A stretch of DNA of 64,000 bases from Cadophora sp. MPI-SDFR-AT-0126. Its lineage: Eukaryota; Ascomycota; Leotiomycetes; Helotiales; Ploettnerulaceae. A program made the translations under genes and the position numbers. The notes under the pieces were generated by a model. That model saw nothing but the letters and a program-made list of their open reading frames with translations, was not told the DNA's origin and searched no databases. Location: contig JAGMVK010000005.1 in assembly GCA_020747065.1 (NCBI GenBank), positions 2,108,001-2,172,000 of the forward strand, read 5' to 3'. Of the stretch, positions 12,831 to 23,762 are shown in pieces (positions within the stretch are counted from its first letter, which is position 1; every line of letters starts with the position of its first letter).

Positions 12831-13285
12831 TTTGCAGCAGTCGGAACGAGCCGCCTCGGAGCCGCCAGGCCTGCACAAGGCCTCCTGTCGTGACGGTTCG
12901 CGGGTGGGCTCTGATATGAAGCCAGATATGAGAACCGGGCTATATCATAGCGTGCGAGGATATTCAAGACTCGCAATCGAATTCGACAGAAAACTTGGCA
13001 GTGAAGCAGAAGAAGAAGCCGAAGAAGAGGAGAAGAAGTTTGGAAAAGATATCGAGCTCCAGCAGCCCCATCCTCACCTTCCTCAATTAAGTTAGCGGCA
13101 GTCGGGCTTCCCTTAGCTTCTCGCTTGGCCACTTTGACGTTCTTGAACTCCATAAAACCCGAAATCTCTACTCTCTTTCTCCCACGAAATCCAACTCACT
13201 GTCAACCACCATTCGTGAGTTTTGAAGGCGCAGTGCTGGACACTCGAGCGTATCCGCGCAACGGCTCGCGACATATGGAGACTAG
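12831..13285. promoter_or_regulatory. Divergent promoter region URK1/GID8
   Basis: About 455 bp between the two start codons. Contains a GAA/GAG-rich tract (13006-13042). A conventional gene is not visible. Confidence 0.45.
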
Positions 13286-14530
13286 ATGACGACCACAGCT
13301 GCGAGAATGGTGAGTTCGCTTCGCCCGAGCCTACCTTCCTGGAGGGGACACTGACCGTTCCCAAGGCTTCCTCTGCAGCTTCAACCACCACTCCTCTACG
13401 ACATGCCTTCGAGAGACGTGCGGAGGATGTGAAACCACTGAAAAGGTACGTTTTCCTGCCGCTATGGGGCGTTTGTCTATATGCTCGGCTTCTCTTCCAC
13501 TATTTCGTCAGCATCCAACAACATGATGACTTTCATCAACTGGGAATCTCTCCTAAAAATTACGCATGCGGAGAACAAATTTAGTTGTCTATCTGATATA
13601 TTGCTACGAAACCAATACGGCGGTATTGTGAGACTCAAATTCTGGGAACTCATGCTGACCTCGAATTGCAATAGCGATATCAATGCTCTCATCTTCGACT
13701 ACCTCACGACCGAAGGCTACCCGTCCGCTGCTGCCAAGTTCTCCAAGGAAGCGAATCTGCGACCACGACAGGAGGAAGAGTCACTGAGGGCTCGACGTCA
13801 GATACAGCAGTCCATCCATTCGGGCAACATTCAAGAAGCTATCGAGACACTCAACGAGCTTGAGCCTCAGGTCAGCATCCCCATACTCTGTCATGTTTAC
13901 CTCCCTTTGCTATGATTAGAAAGTTTCATGCACCACTCATATAGCCTTCGGGTCGGTGATGAGAAAAATTATCCAACTTCAGTCCTCAGTATGAGCAAAA
14001 TATCAATCACACATCATTTCGATTCCATCTTTGATGTGCCCTGAGGCTAACTCTGTCGATTTCAGGTTCTAGATAGTAATCCATCACTACACTTCGCGCT
14101 CCTTCGATTGCAACTGGTGGAGTTGATTCGAATATACAATGCGACCCCAGGAGGCGATATTACCCCAGCCCTAACCTTTGCCAGCACCCAACTCGCACCA
14201 AGAGCACCCACAAATAAGGAATTCCTGGAGGACCTTGAGCGCACCATGGCACTACTCATCTTTCCCCCCAATAGTCTGGAACCACCGCTTGCTGCGCTCT
14301 TACGACCGGAATTGCGACGTACAGTTGCTGATAGGGTCAATAAAGCCATTTTAACAGTTCAGAATGCGAGACGGGATGCTGCGATCAGGAGCCTTGTTCG
14401 GTTACGGGCTTGGGCAGAGGATACTGCAAGGCAAAGCAAGAAAGACTTACCCTCTCACATGGAGCTTGGACTTGATGCAGATGACAAAGGCACTTCCATC
14501 GAGAATGGACACGAGCCCATGATTACATGA
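13286..14530 (+). CDS. GID8: GID/CTLH ubiquitin ligase subunit Gid8 (LisH-CTLH-CRA)
   Basis: Scaffold subunit of the GID/CTLH E3 ligase, which in yeast degrades gluconeogenic enzymes. Exons 13286-13309, 13366-13445, 13675-13870, 14066-14530; 765 nt, 254 aa. FERRAEDVKPLKSDINALIF leads into a LisH motif (about residues 35-65), followed by CTLH (IQQSIHSGNIQEAIETLNEL) and a CRA domain ending near LTVQNARRDAAIRSLVRLRA. Introns 2 and 3 are long for this genome (229 and 195 nt). The first exon and the AAG acceptor at 13363-13365 are the least certain part: the more obvious CTGCAG acceptor 13 nt later would break the phase. Confidence 0.88.
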
Positions 14531-15215
14531 GCATTTAATGGAATGATTACGGCGTTGAAATGTAACATAAATGCCACTGCTACGACACTGGCGGGATGAT
14601 ACTATGGACATCGTTGGTTTGCATGGAGTTCTCTGGTATAGGGATACCCAGGGGGATGGGTCGGCGTTTAGGATCACAGATTGTGAGGATTATCTGCTGC
14701 GATAGTCAAGGCGGTTAGCATTAGTCTTTTGCAGTGACAATCTAACGGTTTGTGTACCGGTATCTCTGGCTTGAGCATGAACAGCCTTGGGAAGTCTGTT
14801 CATTTTAATACCTGTCACCTGCTAAGTAGGTATTCGATTTTGAGTGACCTCGACGTAGGCAGTAAATTGTGCGGACTTGCAAGGTTTATTCGTAGCTAGC
14901 TTTCAATTTTCCCCCATCTCTTTTTTTCGTCCTCTTTGTCCAGATCTGGTTGTGGTGGGTCCTCCGTCCGTGTCTTCCGTCGTAAAGCTGCACAGTGGAC
15001 AGTGACTACGTCAGATCAGAGGACGTGCTCCCGCGCTGGATAAGGAGCTTCAGAACGGCTTCATACTTTAATAGCCACCAACCCCCTTCCTGTCCGCCGC
15101 TGCCCCTGTTGCTTTATCTTCGCTCCTTATTGACTCTCATATGTATCTACTCCTAAAAACATGATCGGCGCATCCTGAAAACTCCTACCACTTTGATTGA
15201 CTTTCAATTGGCGCC
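14531..15215. promoter_or_regulatory. Intergenic: GID8 3' flank and NDE promoter
   Basis: About 685 bp, no gene seen. The NDE-proximal 150 bp is CT-rich, typical of fungal 5' UTRs. Confidence 0.45.
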
Positions 15216-17486
15216 ATGCTCAAGCAGCGCGCTCCCGCATGTGTTGCGCGGTTCGGCACCCTTGGAACAGCAACTCGCAGCTCTCTTCCCCTCCCACAAC
15301 GAATAAATACAAGATCCTACCATTGCGAGCGAAGCTTCCTCCGACCTTCGCCGTTAGTCCGTCAAGCACAATGGCGGCGGCAGCTTCTCTTCTCCCAGGG
15401 TACACGTTTTGTATCTGGTAAACCACTCCCACAACAACGATCCTGGCTCGTCAACTTCGCATACCGATCTGCTGCATTACTGGGTGGCTCTTTTATAGTG
15501 TTCGGCGTCGCAGTAGGGGCTTTCTTTCTGTACGATGCCTCGACATACCGGGAGGACCCATCATACAAGGACATTCAAGTCTCCGAGATCGCCCTGACCC
15601 CTCGACGAGGAGGCCCCAAGAACCTCCCAATCGCAGAGGTGCAGATCGACGACGATGACTGTGCCGAAATGCAGAGACAGAAAGATAAACCGAAGTTGGT
15701 AGTGCTTGGAGGTGGCTGGGGAAGTGTCGCGCTGCTGAAGACCCTGAACCCAGAAGAATATCACGTCACACTCGTCTCGCCTACGAACTACTTCTTGTTT
15801 ACTCCCATGCTTCCGTCTGCCACTGTTGGTACTCTGGAGTTCCGGTCTCTGGTAGAGCCTATCAGAAGAATTGTGACGAGGGTCAGAGGACACTTTCTTC
15901 GAGCATCGGCAGAGAATATTGAGTTCTCGGAAAAGCTTGTGGAGTTGTCACAGAAAGACAACGATGGCAACGAAGTCCGATTCTATCTCCCCTACGACAA
16001 ACTGGTCATTGGAGTGGGGTCAACTACAAATCCTCACGGTGTCACGGGCCTAGAGAACTGTCACTTCTTGAAAGCAAGTTCGATGTAACCACAAACTTAA
16101 GGACTTTCAATGCTAATTTTTGGATCTCCTGCAGGATATTGACGATGCCCAAAAGATTCGCAACCACATACTCACAAATCTGGAATATGCGTGTCTACCG
16201 ACCACGTCTGACGAGGAAAGAAGACGGCTCCTCTCCTTTGTAGTTAGTGGAGGTGGACCTACAGGAGTTGAATTTGCTGCCGAGCTTTTTGATCTCCTCA
16301 ATGAAGATCTCACGGCTCACTTCCCCAAGATCCTCCGAAACGAGATCTCGGTCCACCTCATTCAGAGCCGGGGACATATCCTGAACACCTACGATGAGGC
16401 GCTTTCGAAGTATGCCGAGGAACGTTTTGCCCGCGATCAAGTAGAGATCCTCACGAATTCACGAGTGAAGGAGGTGCGGAATGACAGAATTCTTTTCACG
16501 CAGAAAGGAGAAAATGGAGAGACTATCACGAAGGAGCTACCCATGGGGTTTTGTCTCTGGTCCACTGGAGTCTCACAAACAAAATTTTGCCAACGAGTCT
16601 CCGAGGCGCTTGGTTCCGTGCAGTCAAACCGCCACGCTCTCGAGACGGACACTCACCTCCGCCTCAATGGTACTCCTCTTGGAGATGTTTATGCCATTGG
16701 AGACTGCGCAACTGTGCAAAACAATGTAGCAGACCATCTGGTCACATTCCTTCGTACGCTGGCTTGGGAGAAGGGGAAGGACCCGGAAACTGTGCAAATC
16801 ACCTTCGGCGAATGGCGAGAGATTGCTCAGAAGGTCCGAAAGAGATTTCCGCAAGCTGCGGACCACTTGAAACGATTAGATAAACTTTTTGCTGCGTAAG
16901 TAACGAGAAAGCCCATGATTCCCAATTTGGAGACTTTATGGAGACGCACCGTCTCTCAATTGAAATGATTTCAGTACAGAAGTGCTAATAGTCTGATAAT
17001 TTAGCTATGATAAGGACCAGTCTGGCACACTAGATTTTGGCGAGATGCGCGAACTTCTGATGCAGATCGACAGCAAGCTCACTTCTTTACCCGCAACGGC
17101 GCAGCGCGCTCACCAGCAAGGACAGTACCTTGGGCACAAATTCAATAAGATGGCGCGGGCAGCTCCAGGATTAAAAGTCAACGACGTAAGCTATGGTGAC
17201 CTTGACGAGGCTGTCTATAAGGCATTCGAATACCATCATTTGGGTAGCTTGGCCTACGTTGGGAACGCTGCGGTCTTTGATTTGGGCGGAGGCTGGAATC
17301 TCACTGGCGGCTTGTGGGCAGTATATGCTTGGAGAAGTATCTATTTTGCTCAGAGTGTGAGCTTTAGAACGAGAATCCTATTAGCAATGGATTGGGCAAA
17401 GAGAGCTCTCTTCGGCAGAGGTAAGCTTTGAGATCCCCCTTTCACTGTTGACCTACTAACAACGATTAGATCTAATGAACTGGTAG
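15216..17486 (+). CDS. External alternative NADH dehydrogenase, EF-hand type
   Basis: Rotenone-insensitive type II NADH:ubiquinone oxidoreductase on the outer face of the inner mitochondrial membrane. Exons 15216-16073, 16135-16895, 17005-17420, 17470-17486; 683 aa. A basic Arg-rich presequence precedes a membrane segment (AALLGGSFIVFGVAVGAFFL). FAD-binding VVLGGGWGSVALL lies near residue 160 and NADH-binding VVSGGGPTGVEFA near 320. The EF-hand loop DKDQSGTLDFGE (about 542-553) suggests Ca2+ control, as in Neurospora NDE-1. Intron 1 (16074-16134) uses a GC donor (GCAAGT), which alone keeps HFLK|DIDDAQKIR in frame. The last intron (17421-17469) has a perfect TACTAAC and moves the end to RDLMNW. 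Confidence 0.93.
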
Positions 17487-17972
17487 CTGGGGAACTTGCT
17501 AAGACAGGAATTGAAGGGATGTGCCCTCTGTCCGGCGGACCGAGCAGACTCATAGGCGTTGGGTAGAGCTTTAGCAATATACCATCAGGGGTCAGGTGCA
17601 TGGTCCTGAGGTACGAGAGAGCTTTTGCTGTAGACAATTATGAATACACTGCAATTCCATTTCCAACCTTCTGACAGTGCTAAACAATTCCTGGAGGGTT
17701 CGAGCGACTGTCAGCAGCCCCGTCGGCATGACTCTTTGTGCTCACGATGTGCCTACAAGAGATACATCTTGAGTTTGCCCCTGCATGCTGTAGGACAAAA
17801 TTCCGAAGGAAGACTGTACAACCCAGCTCATGGCATGGCAGAATAGGCACGTGCCGTCGGCAAGAGGAGACTCATTAATTCATAAATCGTACAATGCTCA
17901 TGTAGATGAAGCGACTCGAAAGAGAATAGGTTCCTGCCTGGGTAAATTTGCTTGGGCGTCCAATGTCATCAA
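17487..17972. other. Intergenic between convergent NDE and Zn2Cys6 genes
   Basis: 486 bp of 3' flanks of two convergent genes; nothing else seen. Confidence 0.5.
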
Positions 17973-20122
17973 TCATGCCGGTGACATCGGCTCCGTGCTG
18001 CTATGAAAGACCTGAGGCCTAAGGATAGAATTAATGTTTTCATCCCACCAACTTTGCCGGTCAATTGGCCTCGACGCCGTACCAAAGGTCTTGCCCTCTC
18101 GCTCAATAAAATCCGAAGGATGCAACATCCTATGCTAGCAACCAATGTTAGTCGTATTTCTCATCACGTAGTCGTGGCCCCTTGGTCGAGCCGGACATCG
18201 ACAGGACATGGATTCTTACTCTGAGCGCAATCACAGCTTGACTAATACCGAGGTTTTCGGCAATGTACATCATCTTGCCACGAAGATATACCCGTTGTGA
18301 AGGCGATGCAAAGTCCGAGCTTGCGGCAACATACAGAGGCCAAAGCAGGAATATGCTTGCTCGAGCTTTCATCGATGCTTGAATGTCGGTGCTATGCTCG
18401 AACAGGCTGGCTGTTGCTGGACTTGTCATCGGAGTCCATCCGAAATACTACATGGCTCAAGATCAGAATTGGTTGATGAATATGGAGAATTGATGTGCCG
18501 TGACAGGCGTCTGAAATATGTGAAGCTCATGGGTGTATATGGGATGAATAAGCTACACTTACATATGGGATGCTCGACGTAATATCATTGATGAGAGTGC
18601 GGCACTCCCTCGAGCCTTCTATGTACTCATTCGTCATCATATACTCGTCAGGGCCAGTCAGCCAAGCTATGCACCGCAAGATCGTCGACCATATTAAGAT
18701 CCTGCAAGAGCGTGCCACGTTGTATTTATTTGCCATCCACAGATCTCCAAAAGTGAATACTCTGCCAGGATACACAAGTGATGTAGCTAGATCGGTAGGT
18801 TCAAATTCGCTCCAGTCGCTAGTTCGAACTACCCAAGAGGATGGCAGGGCTGCGATCCAGTCTGCGTATTGCTGTTCTAAACGCTCCGCTCTTCGTAAGA
18901 GATTGATGACGTTTTCAATGTTTTCTGTCGATCTTTCTGCAAGCTTTGTAGTTGCTTTGTTATCAACCTGTAATTTCGCCATGTCGAGGTTCAATTCCGA
19001 AAAGCATTTTTCCCGTCCCTCAATCCCAGACTCTATCCATTCAAATTCGGAGTCGAGTGGCAGTCCAGTTGCGATAGAAAGTGGAATCTGAAGTGATGTT
19101 AGACAGTTCTTTCAGATGTTTGTGCACATCATACCATTTGCTCTCGGACAGCAATCATAAGGTCAGGTCCATAAGGACTTTGATTCTGTGAGGCCGGTCT
19201 TGCTTTCAGAAGCGTCAATGCTCCGTCTACGTGAGATTTCCAGCCTCTGAGAGCCATCTCGGACGGTGTTATTTGCTAGTAGCAAGTCAGCACTGCAAAG
19301 TAAGCTGTCCCTAGCGGATTGAGCACTTGCCTCAAACTTCGCTAAAAGGAGAACAGAAGCCACTACGGAATCGTCTAAGGCCTGGGCGGGATCTCGCAAG
19401 GCAAGATTGATCTGGCTCAATGCTTGGAGATAATGCGATCGTGTCTTTGATAGAGAAATAGGCGAGTGTTGATATGTTGCAAATGCAGCGTGTGATACAG
19501 CCGAGAATGCAAGTGGCAAGCATCGGCTTGCGTTTGGCGCATTCAAAAGTGGAATGACAAAATCCAAATAGCCTTTACCAGGTCCAGCTTCCGCAAGTTT
19601 GACGAAATTGGCAATGAAAAAACACTCCGCTTGCTGATCAATTAAGGCCGTCAATGGTGTGTGAATCGTTATTTGGGGCGCGTAAGCCTGGCACGAGACC
19701 AGCGAAATCTCACAAGTGCCAGAGGCACAAGATCGAGGATATTCTGCTCCACTGCTCTGACTATTGCTCCGCACACGAGGAGCCAGAAGGCTTTGAATAT
19801 CATCTTCCGTCCGCTTTTTGCGTGGAGCTCGAGGTTTGTAGCGGAGCTTGTCATCGGGCCAATCTCGATACCCAGGGCATGGCTTCTTGTACTTCAGGCA
19901 TCTGGAACATTCCGGTCGTCCCCCATCACACTAGAAGCGATTTTTTAGGGCTATTATCTGATACATATCGCATATAAAAACATCAATGGGCGGGAATGAT
20001 GCACACCTTTATACGCCTTGTACGGCAGCGACCACATCCCGATGAAGGCTGTAATGTTGTTAATCGGTGAATTAACCGTGCCGTCTCAGAACAAGAGCAC
20101 TAACCTTTCCGGTATTCACCAT
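17973..20122 (-). CDS. Zn2Cys6 fungal-type transcription factor
   Basis: Seven exons: 20122-20105, 20048-20007, 19930-19331, 19275-19135, 19087-18563, 18447-18220, 18134-17973; 1716 nt, 571 aa. The zinc cluster has cysteines 11, 14, 21, 28, 31, 38 (C-x2-C-x6-C-x6-C-x2-C-x6-C) in GCGRCRTRRIK|CDGG; intron 2 splits it between K20 and C21. The opening MVNTGKPSSGCGRC and the later ITPSEMALRGWKSHVDGAL, IPYYFGWTP and LLWPLYVAASSDF resemble the Fungal_trans_2 type of regulator. Intron 3 (19276-19330) has a GC donor (GCAAGT); without it the frame leaves the conserved middle homology region. Target genes cannot be inferred. Confidence 0.87.
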
Positions 20123-21200
20123 TTCTGGGGAACGGCTGGGAGTATAGCAAATCGCGATGGTTTGGTGGACCTCGAAAAACACGGCTTTGTCTCAAATATG
20201 GCAGATATAAGCGAATCCCGAAAACCAGCGAACACTGACGTCTCGAATCGGAGGATTTAGCTGGGGAGGTTACCGGTTTTGTACGGGTTGTTAGCAGCTC
20301 GAGGGTTGCTGCAAATGGCCCATTTTCTCGTTTCAAACAAGCTGTAGAGATACAAGGTCATTGGCAGAGGTTTCTCGCCACAACTGGATCGTGTTCGTGT
20401 TTCAAGAAACCGGGTACATCCCCTCCGCGAATAGCTGAGACGTTCACAAGATCTCATCGATATTCGGTGGATAGAGAGCACGGACTGAAATCCAAAACCA
20501 TGTTTTCGCACAACTAGAAATTGAAGAGGCTGAGGAAACAGGGTTGGATTTCTGCTGCGCAAAGACACATGTCAAAGCCACATAACTTCAAATGCTCAGT
20601 GCGGCAGAGAGGACATGTCCGTCTGCTGCCTGTCGTTTTCGTGTCTTCAATTCTTGCGAAGCAATAAAACACTGCACAGCCACTTGCGAGGTATCTCCGA
20701 TGGCCATTTGGTGCCAGAAGCATATCCATTCAGATGATGTCTGGATAAGGTTTGTTCCGCCGAGTGTTTGCCTGGCATCTGCACTTGAAAACGCCTTCAG
20801 ATTCTGACGACACCGCAGCGACACGCCCGCTTGGACGGTACCCTGGACCTAGAACATCAAGACGAAGAAGATGATAAAGATAAAGCTTAGTTGAAATTAT
20901 TGCATCAATATAGCACGTCGAGGACGTATCTATTGACGAGTTTCCACAACCATAGGCCAGCTCTCTGCATGTGGCGGACAGATGTTGCCACCAATCAACT
21001 ATCACAACCTACTTGCATCTTCTTCCCACTTATGATTTGGGCTTACCATCCCGTGATGACGGGGTAATGCAGCCAAAGTTGTCCTGGTGCATTCGCAATC
21101 CGTGACATCGCCGGATGGCTAGTGGACGCAAGCCTGTTCTATGGCATTGCCGATGCCTTGTCCATGACCTAAATATTTTCAAAACCGGCATTTCTCTACC
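20123..21200. other. Intergenic: Zn2Cys6 promoter and eIF2B-alpha 3' flank
   Basis: About 1.08 kb. Two minus-strand open frames (20257-20568 and 20588-20824) have no family resemblance, no convincing start and overlap plus-strand frames; not called. Confidence 0.4.
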
Positions 21201-22463
21201 TTAATACCACATGCTAATCAACTCTTCACTGACTGCGCTAGGTGTCAAGACGCCAGTCTCAGTGATGAGAGCCGAAACAAGAGCTGGTGGCTGTATGGTG
21301 TTAGTACATTCTACAGTGCCAGATCTGACTCGAAGACTTACTGTGAAGTCAACAGCATCTACAACAGTGTTTGGTTTGGGTAGATCAATGTTTCCGAAAT
21401 ACTCGTCTGTTGGCGTCCGGTCCGCAAACTTCCTCTCATCCTCCGTCAAGTCTTTTTCGTCCTCAGTCTGGAACTCAATGACCTGCTGATCGATGCCCAA
21501 ATCATATTGTCCAAGAGGATAAAGTCGAACAAATTTATGACTGTGTCGGATTTCAGCAGCGGCATACAAGGTAGCCGTCCCAACCAGGATGCGAATGACA
21601 TGAAGCTCCAGGGGCCCCAAAGAAGATATAGACGTACCTTTCCGCAGCCACATAGAATGGTTTTCCTGCGGCCTTCGCCAGTAACGCAATCTGATAAGTG
21701 CCCAGTCTTGAGATAATGCCTCCATTCTCAACGACACCTTCAGCGCCAACGATAACCAAGTTGACCTTGCCCATCGCATAGCCTACGGCGCCTTCGCTAA
21801 TTGTGGCAACCGGAACACCCTTTGCCCTCAATAAGGACACAACAGCTTTGCTCTCTGAGCTTCGTGCCTCATTCATCACATAGATGACCTTAAATCTGAC
21901 ATTTCCTCCAGTCTTGCTCGCTTCTGCAGCCTTTCCTAGAAGCGTGCCCACAACTCTCGATCCGCCATGTGTCAAAACTACACTTCCATCGCGAACAAAG
22001 TCCTTTCCATATGCCGCAATTCTCTCTCTTGCAGCCTTTGCACGGCTCACGAATAGTCTCCCGTTGCTTAATAAGTGTTGTCGCACTGTCTCGAAGTCGC
22101 CGGTACTTGTAGGCTTCATTGAGCTGATCATATAGCGCTGGAACAAGTCTGTACCGGCGGACAGGGAAATGGAGTTGGGTATTCGGGACTTGAGATAGTC
22201 GGATTGGGTTTTGACCAAGTCCAGGAACTCGTAGACTGTATCCGCGTTCGATTGCACAAGAAGCTCAATCAAGGCCTCGATCGCTGCTACCGGCATAGTG
22301 ATCTCGGGGTCTTCATGAAGAAGGCGATTGTATGTTTCGACAATGCTATGCGAGGGATGAGTCAGTCATGTTTGCGCAGGTTGTGGGAGGGCATTTGATT
22401 TGGAGTTAGTTACTCGAAAGGTTTGGACTTGTCATTCTGGGGAATATTGCCTAGAGACGCCAT
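21201..22463 (-). CDS. GCN3: Translation initiation factor eIF2B subunit alpha
   Basis: Regulatory subunit of the eIF2 guanine nucleotide exchange factor, which senses phosphorylated eIF2. Exons 22463-22414, 22345-21638, 21540-21342, 21290-21201; introns of 68, 97 and 51 nt; 348 aa. N-terminal SKPFDIVETYNRLLHEDPEI is joined across intron 1. The Rossmann-like C-terminal half shows VLTHGGSRVVGTLL, VNLVIVGAEGVVENGGIISR, GTYQIALLAKAAGKPFYVAA, then SHKFVRLYPLGQYDLGIDQQ and a C-terminal GVLTPSAVSEELISMWY. The final intron (21291-21341) removes a stop-containing stretch before PPALVSALITETG. All phases close and the family match is strong. Confidence 0.95.
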
Positions 22464-23762
22464 TCTGGTCAATGCTGGAGGATGACCTGCTAACGGGGGT
22501 GGTGTTGTGCTTCCTTCGAAAATCTGGACTGTCGAAGCGGCTGAAATATATTCTCGTCAGTGAGGCTATGAAATTACAACCTAACACCACACCATCCGCA
22601 TCCACGCCAGGCTACTGAGAGCGCCGGTGCTACACTAGCTAGAGGGGGAGCAGAAGCGTGGACGGAAATGGGGCTTACTGGAGCTTCCGGGAGAATTCAT
22701 GGTGGGAGACGATAAATTGCAGATTGTGGCAACAAATCACTCTGAAAAAGAATTGACGCTCAAGCACTGCAGATATAATATGATTGAACAGCGATCGATG
22801 CAGCGAGGCAGAAAGTCAAGGCAGACAAGAAAGTTGGGTTGGGTTGGGTTGGGTTGGCATACGCATACTTATCAATTACAAGGATGTCTGTTATGTAAGC
22901 CCGAGTTGAGTAAAATACAGGTGGTACAGTAGGTACAAGTACAGTACTGTACAAGGGCTGCACCTCTGTACAAGTAGGTAGCTATGGAGGGAGGCGTGGG
23001 CCAGAATAACAGGGCTTATCAGGGCACTGGCAGGAAATCAAGCACCAGGCATGAGACCTTGGCTTGGGTTCTGTCTGACACTGATATGGGGCATGCATGG
23101 GCATAGATACAGTAGCATGCTCCCGGGATACTGTACTGTATTGTACTGTACGGAGCTACTGCACCACAACCATTCGCGGCTTAGAGAGGCCCGGAGGACT
23201 GGTCGCCCGCCCGCCAGCCGCCTGTGCCTGTGCCTGTGCGTGACCACTCCACTCCACTAATGGCAGGCGATGATGGGGAGATCGTCAATGGAAGTCAAGG
23301 TCAGTCAGCCTCAAGCTCCCAGAAGCTTCAATATGATTCCTTACTCACTAGATTGATTCCAACCTACCCCAACTCCAGATTCAACAAAGTACCCCTCCCC
23401 TCCCCCAACCGAATCACACCACGCCACACCACAGTATAGCAGAGTAGGGTCAACCACCATCCACTTGTACTACTATCAGTACTGACTGACTGCAACATCC
23501 ATGTGTGCCTGACTGTTGTTTGACTCTTCTGATGTCCGAATCACCCCTCGCCGGTCTGGATAATTGACAAGCAAGCCATTGCTTCCACAACAACCCTCGC
23601 TTCTCGCCTGCCCCAACCTATGCTGTCTCCTGAGCTTTCTCCTGACAACTAAGACCCTCCTGGTTCATCTCTTGCAACTCTGCGACCGAGCTTCCCTACG
23701 GGTAGCCATCCGCATTCCCATGAACCCTATGGCAGCTGCCTCGACAGTGTAGGCGCAACGAA
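22464..23762. promoter_or_regulatory. Long 5' region of the glycosyltransferase gene with short tandem repeats
   Basis: 1.3 kb without a gene. Contains four tandem TTGGG units (about 22834-22855), GTACTGTA-type repeats at 22920-22960 and 23130-23150, and a CCTGTG triple repeat at 23221-23238. A short uORF, ATG at 23720 to TAG near 23752 (MNPMAAASTV), ends about 10 nt before the main start codon. Confidence 0.5.
22834..22855. repeat. Interstitial (TTGGG)4 repeat
   Basis: Four tandem TTGGG units. Similar to, but not the same as, the common fungal telomere unit TTAGGG; probably a simple repeat. Confidence 0.6.

Noticed and set aside
20257..20824. Two adjacent minus-strand frames of 103 and 78 codons
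   Set aside because: Composition not protein-like, no conserved motif, no introns joining them.
22834..22855. Possible interstitial telomere repeat
   Set aside because: Unit is TTGGG, not TTAGGG, only four copies and no other subtelomeric sign nearby; kept only as a simple repeat.
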